NCBI GenBank assembly: GCA_903863885.1
Contig: CAIPEB010000597.1
Location: 26,864-90,863 of the forward strand
Reading direction: 5' to 3'
DNA from: an uncultured Planctomycetaceae bacterium
GTDB lineage: Bacteria > Planctomycetota > Planctomycetia > Pirellulales > Pirellulaceae
Length of the DNA stretch: 64,000 nt
Below the pieces are notes generated by a model, which was not told where the DNA came from, searched no databases, and worked only from the letters and a program-made list of their open reading frames with translations. The stretch's first letter is position 1; each line of letters opens with the position of its first letter. Made by a program: the position numbers and the translations under genes. Below are positions 37,201 through 45,012 of the stretch, in pieces.

Positions 37201-37390
37201 TTTCGGAAGAGGAACTCAGCGGGTCAGCAGCGACGCGGTTCACATCGACCAGGGATGAGGCCACCGCGAAAAGCCCGAGCAACACTCGCACGATCGCACT
37301 GAGCCGACGGGCAGAGCGGACGCTACAGCCCCGGGCGCCGGCAGACGCAGCATGCCACACGTTCGATGGAACTGCTGCTGTCCGCGTCAT
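34271..37390 (-). CDS. Large YCF48 / PIG-L-like / CBM9-like mosaic protein
   Basis: A 1,039-aa secreted mosaic. A hydrophobic segment near residues 28-50 acts as signal peptide or anchor. Residues about 60-385 carry YCF48/BNR-type beta-propeller repeats: ITDIFFLDADRGWAVGDRG-like, SIHFVDENHGWAVGG, YVHFFDGKRGWAVGN and HIQFLDERRGWVAGALGTILATRDGGLTW. Residues about 395-590 resemble a PIG-L/LmbE deacetylase fold (HIVRCVRQWRPDVVVICD) but the metal-binding HPDDE is missing. A helical, TPR-like part follows (about 640-740). The C-terminus (about 845-1039) looks like a family 9 carbohydrate-binding (CBM9/DOMON-like) domain: RPRLDGKLDDEIWKNAD and WSIEAAIPLTEL. ATG 37390 has GGAGG seven bases upstream. 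Confidence 0.75.
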   Translation of the reverse strand: MTRTAAVPSNVWHAASAGARGCSVRSARRLSAIVRVLLGLFAVASSLVDVNRVAADPLSSSSEMLDDAELTDIFFLDADRGWAVGDRGVVWCTEDGGRQWRLADSPVNCRLESIHFVDENHGWAVGGWSRPYTHKSSGVVMRTENGGRRWIALPQPTLPALKYVHFFDGKRGWAVGNASPMYPSGVFRTDDGGRSWTSVSGVHPRGWLSADFSDPENGFAVSYAGEAGRICARVINPEPIPLTLWQPLRAVNLRSGTGWAAGDGGTVLRMMSAGGGWQPVSLSLPDGIADKFDWKCVSAVGPHCWIAGAPGTRILHSADGGQTWELQATNQSLPLHHIQFLDERRGWVAGALGTILATRDGGLTWQRQKGQRTRAAILAICDELNRLPLELFTRCSGDEGYVGVAEIISHRELEAPVACEASWEDRAQAAVVAVGGSGAGSTWKFPLRQAGLELPQTSVVEGWDILQGGQSTAHLESHIVRCVRQWRPDVVVICDAKPLTADKAGSLFRQISVGAVTKAADSEYGPELTTALGLDPWKTSKVLAACDGSEAGKITVETSRLATHLGSCLADYSAIPRGLLQRSWEASPAGLTYQVVSSELPLGTASQDIFSGMVLPSPSDSRREPCHQAATGLDTLSRMAQKRRNLQAMIARGNASEGGNVAWLAQVDDLTRELGPIAGGDLLFQLAEMYRSAGRPSLAADAMDLLVGRMPDHPFADKALLWLVLFYSSGEMEIYLHGETPSPAQYLANVAPSVNRAPAAKPIVRLAGTRADRAVALGQYLGQNRPTLSAEPSVQFSLAAIERRRSGGNPGSVYEGILRSSLSAAWIACAKGEQWLADGRGASPKPTLNCVMGKQRPRLDGKLDDEIWKNADAAKLSSPQGDDAAWPAEAKLARDGQFLYLAARCGKVPGRQYAANPGSRVRDSDLRAMDRIDFLLDVDRDYSTCYRLTVDSRGWAAEACQGDSHWDPNWFVASDQDENSWSIEAAIPLTELSPAIPASRDAWAIGIQRILPGVGIQGWAPNPSVQEIEPGEFGYLLFR

Positions 37391-37540
37391 CGATGCACCT
37401 CCGTGTGTCGGCCCGCCGGCAAGAACGCCCAACCCTCGATTAGAACGGCGGCATTTTAGCCTAACCGCGACTGCGGGCATAGGTTAAGTCGCGCCATCGA
37501 GGTGCGGCGGGGGGCGGAATGCAATGCAGGAGGCCGCCGG

Positions 37541-39250
37541 TCAGGGAATGACCTCGTTGCGATGCAGAATCAGGTCCTGATAGGTCTCATGGTGGGTTTC
37601 GTCCGGATCGCCGCAGAATCGCCGCAATACCGGCAGCAGATCGGCCGCAGCCGACATGCGGGGAATGCTTACATAATCGGCGCCGGCGGCGTAGAGTTCG
37701 CGAGCCAAAGCCAACGTGTCCGCAGTGACGACGATCGTGGCGCCGTAGTTCAGACGTTGAATCATGCGCAGCAATCGCAGGTTATCGATGCCCTTCAGGA
37801 AATGATCCGGGATCGTGGAAACAATGATCTCCGCGTCCCCGATGCCCGCATGACGCAACGAGTCTGCGTGGCTGATATCCCCGTAATGCGCTCGAATCCC
37901 GCGCCGCCGCAGTTCACGGACCGCGTCCGGATTGAAGTCGATGACCGTCAAGTCCTCTTTGAGTTCCGGTGCCGTCCGGTCAATTTCCTCCAGCAGCGAG
38001 CTGGCGACCTTGGCAAAGCCGAGCAGCAGCAGGCGGGTTCTGGCTCGCGCTGTCGGGATATCGGTTTGATCCAGATCACGAACCCGCAGCGATTTGAGGA
38101 GCCGGCTCAGTATTCGATGTAACTCAAAGCTGTAAGTTGTCATGTAGGTGGACGCCGTCGCACTTACGGCAAACGTCAATACGATCAGAGTCTGAGCCGC
38201 GTGGCTGATGTGTCCCTGCTTGAACCCGACGGCCGCGATAACGATCGAGAATTCGCTGACATTCGCCAGATTGATCGCAGTGACGGTGCTCACCCGGTGG
38301 CCATTCTTCAGTGCCAGCATCAGCGGAGTGACGCTCAGGTGACGGGATAACACCACGAACATCGAGCAACCGAGTGCGGCAAGCATCATTCCCGGGGTCG
38401 GTCTGGGTATGGCGGCACCCAGAGCGACGAAAAACAGCGTGACGAAGAAATCTCGCAGGCTGGTCAGTTTGCTCAGAACGTCCACGTTGTAGGGAAACGT
38501 CGAGATGCTCACTCCGCCGATCAGCGCGCCCATGGCGCGGCTCAGTCCAGCTGCGTCCGCCGCCGCGACCACAAGGAAACACCACGAAAGCGATCCGGCG
38601 AGCACTAATTCGGGCACCTTGGCGATGCGGCGAAAGAGCGGAGGCAGTACGAACCTGGTTGTCAGGAACGACAGGCCAACCAAGCCGAGCCCTTTGCTGA
38701 ACGACCAGATTACCGGCAGGAATTTCGGATCGCTCAGATTGGGTTGGACAGCCAGGAAAAGGATCGCGGCGACGTCCTGAAGCACCAGAATTCCCAGCGT
38801 TATCCGGCCGGGAAGTGTGTCGATTTCAACCTTGTCGTAAAGCAGCTTGACGACAATGAGCGTGCTGCTGAGGGCAGTGCATGCAGCCAGATACAGCCAG
38901 TCGAACTGCCCGTCTCCGACACGTAGAAGCGAGAATACGGCGGCGCCGAGCAGCAGGCAGACAGCAATCTGGACGACCCCGGTCAGCGTAACGGTCTTGC
39001 CCGCTCGCTGGATTTTCTTGAGGTCCATCTCCAGTCCGATCATGAACAGCAGCAGAATCAAGCCGATTTCGCTGATCGTTTCAATACTGCCAATGTCGCT
39101 GAGCCAGTCCATGCCCATGGGTTTCCCCAGCAGCACGCCCGCAGCCAGATAAGCCAGAATCAGCGGCTGGCGAGCTAGCTGAGCAGCGTATGCAAGCGCC
39201 ATCGAAACCAGAATGCATCGGCCGATATCAACCAGAAGGTCTGCTTGCAT
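37541..39250 (-). CDS. CPA2-family monovalent cation:proton antiporter with TrkA-N domain
   Basis: A 569-aa membrane transporter of the KefB/KefC-like branch. The first 390 residues contain about 12 hydrophobic helices with family segments PLILAYLAAGVLLGKP, LILLLFMIGLEMDLKKI, ALSSTLIVVKLL, GILVLQDVAAILFL and NLANVSEFSIVIAAVG. After a linker comes a cytosolic TrkA-N/RCK-type nucleotide-binding domain (about 430-560): LLLLGFAKVASSLLEEI, VIDFNPDAVRELRRRGIRAHYGDISH and VTADTLALARELYAAGADYVS. Expected role: K+ or Na+ exchange for protons, gated by nucleotide or redox state. The start is unclear: ATG 39250 begins near the first helix and ATG 39340 adds a basic leader; neither has a clear Shine-Dalgarno. 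Confidence 0.88.
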   Translation of the reverse strand: MQADLLVDIGRCILVSMALAYAAQLARQPLILAYLAAGVLLGKPMGMDWLSDIGSIETISEIGLILLLFMIGLEMDLKKIQRAGKTVTLTGVVQIAVCLLLGAAVFSLLRVGDGQFDWLYLAACTALSSTLIVVKLLYDKVEIDTLPGRITLGILVLQDVAAILFLAVQPNLSDPKFLPVIWSFSKGLGLVGLSFLTTRFVLPPLFRRIAKVPELVLAGSLSWCFLVVAAADAAGLSRAMGALIGGVSISTFPYNVDVLSKLTSLRDFFVTLFFVALGAAIPRPTPGMMLAALGCSMFVVLSRHLSVTPLMLALKNGHRVSTVTAINLANVSEFSIVIAAVGFKQGHISHAAQTLIVLTFAVSATASTYMTTYSFELHRILSRLLKSLRVRDLDQTDIPTARARTRLLLLGFAKVASSLLEEIDRTAPELKEDLTVIDFNPDAVRELRRRGIRAHYGDISHADSLRHAGIGDAEIIVSTIPDHFLKGIDNLRLLRMIQRLNYGATIVVTADTLALARELYAAGADYVSIPRMSAAADLLPVLRRFCGDPDETHHETYQDLILHRNEVIP

Positions 39251-39541
39251 GGGATCGCGGGTGGGTGCGATAGGGCGAAATCCTCGACGCGGTACAAGGC
39301 GCGGCGGCCACCGCTTCTTGATCGAGAACTGTAATGCCATCGCAGGGGGAAGGGAACAGAGGATTGCCGCAGTTTCGTCCGAAAGAAGCTCGTCGACGCC
39401 CTCTGTCCACTGGTGCAGTACACCTCAGGCCGGGCGAATCGGAACAGCTGTCTCGGCGGTTTGGGCGTTGTGGCGTAAAATGCCGACAAAGAGCAGCGCC
39501 GCCAGGGCGGCGAGAAGATTGAAGCTGGAAACCGTGAAATC

Positions 39542-40585
39542 ATGCTGAATGAGAACGAAGCTGTCGTGCGTGCCAGTTGGCGCAAGATCCAGGGCGAGTT
39601 GGGCCGGTGTGTGCTGGGGCAGGATGAGTTGCTCGAGCAACTCTGGATTCTGATACTGACCCGTGGTCATGGCGTTGTCGTGGGACTGCCCGGCGTGGCC
39701 AAGTTTCTTGCAGCTTCCAGCCTCGCCCGAGTCGCGGGGCTGGTCTTTCACCGGATCCGGTGCACGCCCGACCTTTCGCCGGAAGACTTGGTGATCGGGT
39801 GCGATGGCCGCGAAGGTACCGGCCACGACGATGCGTCATGCGGGTTGCTGAGCGCGAACGTACTGCTCGTGGATGACATGGACCGTTTGTCTCCCAAGAC
39901 GAGCAGCACGGTGCATCATGCTATACAGGATCGCGAAGTCGTTCTGCGCGGACAGCGACTCGCTTTGCCGAATCCGTTCGTGGTGCTTGCCACTCGGTAT
40001 CCGTTGGACGAGACCGCTGAAACACCCTACGAACCCAGGAATGACCGCTTCATGTTCGAGGTACGAGTTCGGTATCCGGACTACGGCTCCGAATACCGGA
40101 TGATCGAGACTTCGGCACTGGTTGAGGAGCGTCCGGTACAGCAACTGTTCTCGCCGGCGGAATTGCTGGCACTTCAGCTGCAGATCCCGAAAATCGAATT
40201 GCCGCCGTATGTCATACACTACGCGGTCCGCCTGATCCGCTCGACACGCGTGCATGAGGGAGAAAACCCGGACTTTGTTTACGAGTGGGTGGTCCAGGGT
40301 GCGGGGCCGCGGGCCTTGCGTCACCTCATGATTGCGGCCCAGGCTCGGGCGGCCATGCGAGGCGCGTCTTCAGCTGCAATCTGCGACGTCCGCTCGGTGG
40401 CGCTTCCGGTGCTCCGGCATCGGATCATCACCAATCGGAACGCGCGATCCAACGGAATCACGCCGGATCGAGTCGTCAACCGCCTGCTGGAAGATATCCC
40501 GGAACGTCTCGCGGGGGACGACCAGCCGGTGGCCGATGGCGAAGTGGCCGATCCGCAACAGTGGTTTCCAGATGGATTGCTGTGA
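39542..40585 (+). CDS. MoxR-like AAA ATPase with degenerate Walker A
   Basis: A 347-aa protein with the MoxR/AAA_3 outline: N-terminal GQDELLEQLWILILTRGHGVV, a P-loop region, CTPDLSPEDLVIG, a Walker B-like VLLVDDMDRLSPKTSSTVHHAIQD (107-130), sensor-like VLATRYPLDETAETPYEPRNDRFMFEVRVRYPD and a C-terminal lid domain with GAGPRALRHLMIAAQARAAMRG. The Walker A is GLPGVAKFLAA (48-58), where MoxR has GxPGxGKT; both the Gly and the Ser/Thr are lost. The Walker B Glu is replaced by Asp112. ATP hydrolysis is therefore doubtful. The usual DUF58 and VWA partner genes are not beside it. Start ATG 39542; it diverges from the antiporter. Confidence 0.83.
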   Translation: MLNENEAVVRASWRKIQGELGRCVLGQDELLEQLWILILTRGHGVVVGLPGVAKFLAASSLARVAGLVFHRIRCTPDLSPEDLVIGCDGREGTGHDDASCGLLSANVLLVDDMDRLSPKTSSTVHHAIQDREVVLRGQRLALPNPFVVLATRYPLDETAETPYEPRNDRFMFEVRVRYPDYGSEYRMIETSALVEERPVQQLFSPAELLALQLQIPKIELPPYVIHYAVRLIRSTRVHEGENPDFVYEWVVQGAGPRALRHLMIAAQARAAMRGASSAAICDVRSVALPVLRHRIITNRNARSNGITPDRVVNRLLEDIPERLAGDDQPVADGEVADPQQWFPDGLL

Positions 40586-40646
40586 GACGAACGGCAAGTC
40601 CGTCGGTGTTCGCTTTTCCGGTTCGCGCGAAAGCCCGGCGCGTCCG

Positions 40647-41222
40647 TCAGGGTGCTGCTTCACGGGCCAGCGCACTGATCTGTTTGAATTGCGGTGTTCC
40701 GGCCACTTCGCACCACTCGAATAGAGCGGCTTCGGTAGTCGTCAGCGTGGCGCCGGACGAGTCCATGCGTCTCAGCGCGAATTCGCAGTCGACCGCGAAA
40801 CGGGAGCTGATCGCGTCGACTGCGACGTAAACTCGGTAACCGTCGCCGAGCAGGTCGATTACCGTCTGCTGCACGCATACGTGCGCCTCGATGCCCGCGA
40901 CGAGAATCTTGTGCCGGCCTGCTTCCCGAAGGGACGCGAAGAGTCCTTCGCATGCGCCGCAGCTGAAATGGAGTTTCTCTGTCGGCACGGGGAGGCACCC
41001 TTTCAACGGTTCAACCGTCGACCCCAGGCCGCGAGGGTACTGTTCCGTGGCGATGACCGGAATCCCGAGAATGCCGGCCCCATCGACGAGCCGCCGAATA
41101 TTCCAGATCACCCGCGGGTGATCCTGGATTGCTGGAACAAGACGCTCCTGAACATCGATCACCAGCAAAGCGGTATCCGATGTTGACATCAACTCCACGC
41201 TGCGGGGAATACGGTTGGGCAT
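40647..41222 (-). CDS. Isochorismatase-family cysteine hydrolase
   Basis: A 191-aa protein with the isochorismatase/nicotinamidase fold. The catalytic triad is complete: Asp23 in LLVIDVQERLVP, Lys83 in TEKLHFS and Cys116 in AGIEAHVCVQQT. Family members hydrolyse isochorismate, nicotinamide, N-carbamoyl compounds or others; the substrate cannot be told. This branch (about 180 aa, GIEAHVCVQQTV) resembles YcaC-like hydrolases. ATG 41222 is preferred over 41240 because AAAGAGA lies just upstream; ATG 41189 would start closest to the domain. It is the last gene of a run of minus-strand genes beginning with sialidase and sulfatase. Confidence 0.87.
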   Translation of the reverse strand: MPNRIPRSVELMSTSDTALLVIDVQERLVPAIQDHPRVIWNIRRLVDGAGILGIPVIATEQYPRGLGSTVEPLKGCLPVPTEKLHFSCGACEGLFASLREAGRHKILVAGIEAHVCVQQTVIDLLGDGYRVYVAVDAISSRFAVDCEFALRRMDSSGATLTTTEAALFEWCEVAGTPQFKQISALAREAAP

Positions 41223-41287
41223 CGGTTCTCTTTGTCTCATGGAATTGCTGGAAACAGCGGGCGTTTGGCCACGACGTCATGAAGCTG

Positions 41288-42409
41288 TCATTTTGCGCGA
41301 AGCCAAGCCTCGTTGAAACGCGCGAAGGTGATCAACTGATAGGGATGCTGGGTCCCTTGTTCATACAGAACGCCGACCGTGCGATCGGGCAGCACGGCGA
41401 GGTCGGAATAGGCGGCCGGGCCGCTGCCGATCGCTTTTTCTGTGCCGAATGTGCGGCCATTGTCCTCGCTGAAACGCACAACCAGATTGTTGCGTTCGGG
41501 ACCTTTCGGTCCGGTCCAGAGCAGCAGGCCGCTGTCCGGCGATCCGGCCGCGGGAAAGCGTTCGATCGCGCAGCACACGGCCGTGACTTTTTCTCCCGGC
41601 TCCGGAGCCGACCAGGTTCGTCCGCCGTCGCTGCTGAGCAGGTGGTAGCGGTTCGGCCCCTGATTTTGACGCACGTCGAACAGCAGCTTTCCGTCGTACA
41701 GTTCGACCAATTGGGATTCGTCTCCGACGACTCCTGCAGCAAATTGGCCCCGCACCCACGTCTTGCCGTGATCTTCGCTGAACGCGGCGAAAACTGCGAA
41801 CGGCGAGTACTTCCACATGGGGATCACGAGCCGGCCGCTCTTGTCCTGGACGGCGCCGCCGGGGCCGACCACGGAGCATCGCCACGTCGCATCGGCGAGG
41901 TCTCGGGTTGCACTCGTGAGATCGACGGGTTCCGACCAGGTCTGGCCGTTGTCGGAACTCGTGCGGGCGAGAATTTGAATGTCGTCCGTTCCCGGCCTTG
42001 CCGTATCCGTGTTGCGATTCGGCTTGCCGCGAAGATAGAACAACCAAACCAGTCCGGTCTGTCGGTCCACGAGCGTTGCCGGGTTAGCGGCCGACCAGCG
42101 GTCCCCCGGGTCTTCGATGACTCGCATGGCCGACCACGTCTGCCCCTGGTCCTTGCTCGTCTTCATCACCAGATCGACATCGTTGTCCTCGTAGCCCGGG
42201 TCGCCGAAATTGAATTTGCGGGCCTCGGCGAAAGCGAGCACCGTTCCGTCCGGTGCCGCTTCAATCGCCGGGATGCGGTAGCCAAAGTAGCCGTCCTTTC
42301 CCGATACGAAGACATCCGTCGTCTGCATCAACGGTTCTTCGGCTCGGAGCATCCCCGATTGCAGAAAAGCCCCAACGAATACGGCCAAACACAGGCAGGT
42401 GCGCGACAT
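41288..42409 (-). CDS. Exo-alpha-sialidase (GH33-like BNR-repeat protein)
   Basis: A 373-aa exported glycosidase-like protein. The signal peptide (about 1-23) is followed by a six-bladed propeller carrying the sialidase YRIP motif (44-47) and five Asp-box repeats: SKDQGQTW, SSDNGQTW, SEDHGKTW, SSDGGRTW and SEDNGRTF. The expected reaction is release of terminal sialic acid from glycans; some planctomycete members may act on other sugars. The frame is open to 42502, but ATG 42409 has GAGGAG eight bases upstream and a proper signal peptide. The gene follows the sulfatase by 113 bases on the same strand. Confidence 0.9.
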   Translation of the reverse strand: MSRTCLCLAVFVGAFLQSGMLRAEEPLMQTTDVFVSGKDGYFGYRIPAIEAAPDGTVLAFAEARKFNFGDPGYEDNDVDLVMKTSKDQGQTWSAMRVIEDPGDRWSAANPATLVDRQTGLVWLFYLRGKPNRNTDTARPGTDDIQILARTSSDNGQTWSEPVDLTSATRDLADATWRCSVVGPGGAVQDKSGRLVIPMWKYSPFAVFAAFSEDHGKTWVRGQFAAGVVGDESQLVELYDGKLLFDVRQNQGPNRYHLLSSDGGRTWSAPEPGEKVTAVCCAIERFPAAGSPDSGLLLWTGPKGPERNNLVVRFSEDNGRTFGTEKAIGSGPAAYSDLAVLPDRTVGVLYEQGTQHPYQLITFARFNEAWLRAK

Positions 42410-42522
42410 GTTGCTTCTCCTCGTGGAAAGATCGCAAGGTACCGAATCGCGGAGAACCGGTGAATCCCAGGGGCAAGGCCCATGCGGGAGTGATGATATC
42501 ACAATGCGGCCGCCCGGCCTCG

Positions 42523-44064
42523 CTATTTCTTGGGGACCGCCCGCTTGCCGCGAACGGCCTGAGAGTCGCGGGCCTTTGCCGGATCCATCTGTTCCAGGAG
42601 TTCCCGAGTCGGCCCGCCGCCGAACTGCTTCCAGAAACGCTCTTTGTACGGATTGACTGGCGGACCTTCGGTCTTCTCGTTGACGAGCAATGGCTGGACG
42701 TCACTCCACCATTCTTCGTAGGCGGCCCGCAACTGCGACACAACTTCAGGATTCGCGTCGAAGATGTTCCTCGACTCTGCCGGGTCCGCCTGCAGATCGA
42801 AGAGTTCCTTGTTGTTCACCAGCGTGAAGCGACTGTTGCGAATCGAACAGCCCTGGAATTTCCATTCGGCTGCCTTGCCCCATGGCCAGCGACCAACGTG
42901 CGTGACGAAGTACCGGTCTGGCCAGGCGGTCGACGGATCCTTCAGCAGAGTTGCGAGGCTGCGTCCCTCAATCTGCTGTCGGGCCTTTTCCGGAATCGGG
43001 ATTTCCGCCAGTTCGCAGAGCGTGGGAAAAATATCGATGTGAGCCGTCAGCGCGGAAACGTCCTGGCCCCCGCGGAAACGGCCCGGCCAGCGCCACAACG
43101 CGGGTACGCGCGTGCCGCCCTGATACGGCGTTCCCTTCCCGGCCCGCCGTCCTCCGTTGCAGATCGGCACGCCGTCGGTTCCCCCGTTGTCGGTCATGAA
43201 AATGACGATCGTGTCGCCGGAGATTCCCCACTCGTCGAGCCGTTCCAGGAGTCGCCCGAAGTTAAAGTCGATATTCTCTACCATCCCGAAGAACTTCGCC
43301 GTCTCGTCCGGCACCCTGCCGCGATAGTGGTCCGTCCACTTGTCGGGAACATCGTGGGGAGAGTGAGCGGCGTTGGGGGTGAGGTAGGCAAAGAACGGCT
43401 GCTTCGCCTGGCGACACCCGTCCATCCACTTCATGGCCTCGTCGAAGAACACATCGGTGCAGTAGCCTTCCGTTTTCTCGAAACGGCCATTGTGCAGCAT
43501 CGCCGGATTGAAGTTCGTATTTCCCGGCGCATCGCCGCAGCTGCCGGGATACGTCTGGCCGATGCCTCCCGCGCCGTGCACGAAGGATTCGTCGAACCCT
43601 CGCTGTCCAGGTTGGTAAGCATCTTCGTCTCCGAGATGCCATTTGCCGAACACGCCCGTGGCGTAGCCGCCCGACTTGAGCGCCTGGGCCACGGTAACCG
43701 CGTCCAGCGTGAGCCGCTCGCGCTCAAAGATCGTGTGCGTGACTCCGTTCTTGAATTCGTGGCGCCCCGTCATCAACGCCGATCTGGTCGGCGCGCAGGT
43801 GGGGCTGACGTGAAAATCCGTGAAACGCACCGACTGTGCAAAGAACTTATCGACGCTCGGTGTCGAGATCACCGGATTTCCGTGGCACCGAAAGTCGCCA
43901 TATCCCACGTCGTCGGACATCACGAGAACGATGTTGGGCTTCGCTGCTTCCGACACGGCGGCCCCAACAAGACAGGCCAGCCCGAATGCGACGGCATGCG
44001 CGACCGTACACGCCAGTGTGTTGCGGTTGCCCGCTTGGAACTTCACGCGTTGAGGCTGTCGCAT
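42523..44064 (-). CDS. Secreted sulfatase (type I, formylglycine-dependent)
   Basis: A 513-aa arylsulfatase-family enzyme. The signal peptide ends near residue 40 (VSEAAKPN). Metal-binding Asp pair DD (51-52) is in VMSDDVGYGDF, and the formylglycine site is Cys90 in SPTCAPTRSALMTGR, which matches C-x-P-x-R and needs a formylglycine-generating enzyme not seen here. Other landmarks are FGKWHLG, the FMTDNGG metal site and GKGTPYQGGTRVPALWRWPG. ATG 44064 has GGAG nine bases upstream. Planctomycetes carry many such sulfatases for sulfated algal or mucin-type glycans; the substrate is not readable. It sits between the exporter and sialidase genes on the same strand. Confidence 0.93.
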   Translation of the reverse strand: MRQPQRVKFQAGNRNTLACTVAHAVAFGLACLVGAAVSEAAKPNIVLVMSDDVGYGDFRCHGNPVISTPSVDKFFAQSVRFTDFHVSPTCAPTRSALMTGRHEFKNGVTHTIFERERLTLDAVTVAQALKSGGYATGVFGKWHLGDEDAYQPGQRGFDESFVHGAGGIGQTYPGSCGDAPGNTNFNPAMLHNGRFEKTEGYCTDVFFDEAMKWMDGCRQAKQPFFAYLTPNAAHSPHDVPDKWTDHYRGRVPDETAKFFGMVENIDFNFGRLLERLDEWGISGDTIVIFMTDNGGTDGVPICNGGRRAGKGTPYQGGTRVPALWRWPGRFRGGQDVSALTAHIDIFPTLCELAEIPIPEKARQQIEGRSLATLLKDPSTAWPDRYFVTHVGRWPWGKAAEWKFQGCSIRNSRFTLVNNKELFDLQADPAESRNIFDANPEVVSQLRAAYEEWWSDVQPLLVNEKTEGPPVNPYKERFWKQFGGGPTRELLEQMDPAKARDSQAVRGKRAVPKK

Positions 44065-44197
44065 GGGATGCACTCCATCTGCCGGTGGATCGTTCGCATA
44101 TTCGAACGAATGACGTTCGCCGCTGGCGCATCGCGCGGTCTGCAGGTCCGCGGGCCGCGCCGGAAAGTCACCGCGTCGGGAATTCACAGCGCGGTAC

Positions 44198-44998
44198 TCA
44201 AGAGATCAAGCTTACCAGCATTCGCACGGCCATGACGAGCAGCAGCAGTGCAAAAATCCGCCGCAGGGTTGCGACCGGCAGTCGGTGAGCGAAGCGTGCG
44301 CCGACCGGGGCCAAGAGCACGCTGGCGGATGCAATGCAGACAAGGGCCGGCAGGTTCACGTAGCCGAACGTTAACGCCGGGACGTGTGCGTCCCGCAGGC
44401 CATGGATGATGAAACCGATGGTGCCGGCAATCGAGATCGGAAACCCGATGGCCGCCGAGGTTCCGATCGCTCGGTGCATCGTCAGGCCGCACCGATTCAT
44501 GAAGGGCACCGAGAGTGCGCCGCCTCCGATTCCCACCAGGCTGCTGACGAAACCGATCAATGCCCCCATGCCGGTGAACAGCAGCAGGCCGGGCACCTCG
44601 CGTTCCTGAGCCGGAGTCTTGGCCAGCAGCATTCGTGATGCGACGTACAACAGAAAGACGGAGAACACAGCTTTCAAATCGGCCGTTCGCAGCGAAGACG
44701 CCACAAAGGTGCCCGAAATCGTCCCCGCCACGATGCCGACGACGATACGGCGAAATACAAGCCAGTCCACGCCTCCGCGCCGGTGGTGTGCCGTCAGGCT
44801 GGATATCGAGGTGAACACGATCGATGCCATCGATGTGCCCAGCGCGATGTGCATGATCACATCGTGGTGGAAGTGCTGGCTCGCAAAACAGACGGCCAGC
44901 AGAGGCACGATGATCAGCCCGCCGCCGACGCCCAGCAATCCCGCCAGCAGTCCGGTCGCAATGCCGATAGCAATATACGCAATGGCGAAAGACCACAC
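44198..44998 (-). CDS. TauE/SafE-family membrane transporter
   Basis: A 266-aa integral membrane protein with about eight hydrophobic helices in two halves. Each half has the family Gly-rich motif: GLLAGLLGVGGGLIIVPLL (17-35) and GFVSSLVGIGGGALSVPFM. Members export or import sulfite, sulfoacetate, sulfate-like anions or other organic anions. The start is GTG 44998 with only a weak site (ACGGTGAC). It follows the BBP7 gene with 14 bases between and precedes the sulfatase by 133 bases, so export of sulfur anions linked to sulfatase action is a reasonable inference from context. Confidence 0.9.
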   Translation of the reverse strand: MWSFAIAYIAIGIATGLLAGLLGVGGGLIIVPLLAVCFASQHFHHDVIMHIALGTSMASIVFTSISSLTAHHRRGGVDWLVFRRIVVGIVAGTISGTFVASSLRTADLKAVFSVFLLYVASRMLLAKTPAQEREVPGLLLFTGMGALIGFVSSLVGIGGGALSVPFMNRCGLTMHRAIGTSAAIGFPISIAGTIGFIIHGLRDAHVPALTFGYVNLPALVCIASASVLLAPVGARFAHRLPVATLRRIFALLLLVMAVRMLVSLIS

Positions 44999-45012
44999 GT
45001 TGTCACCGTCTG

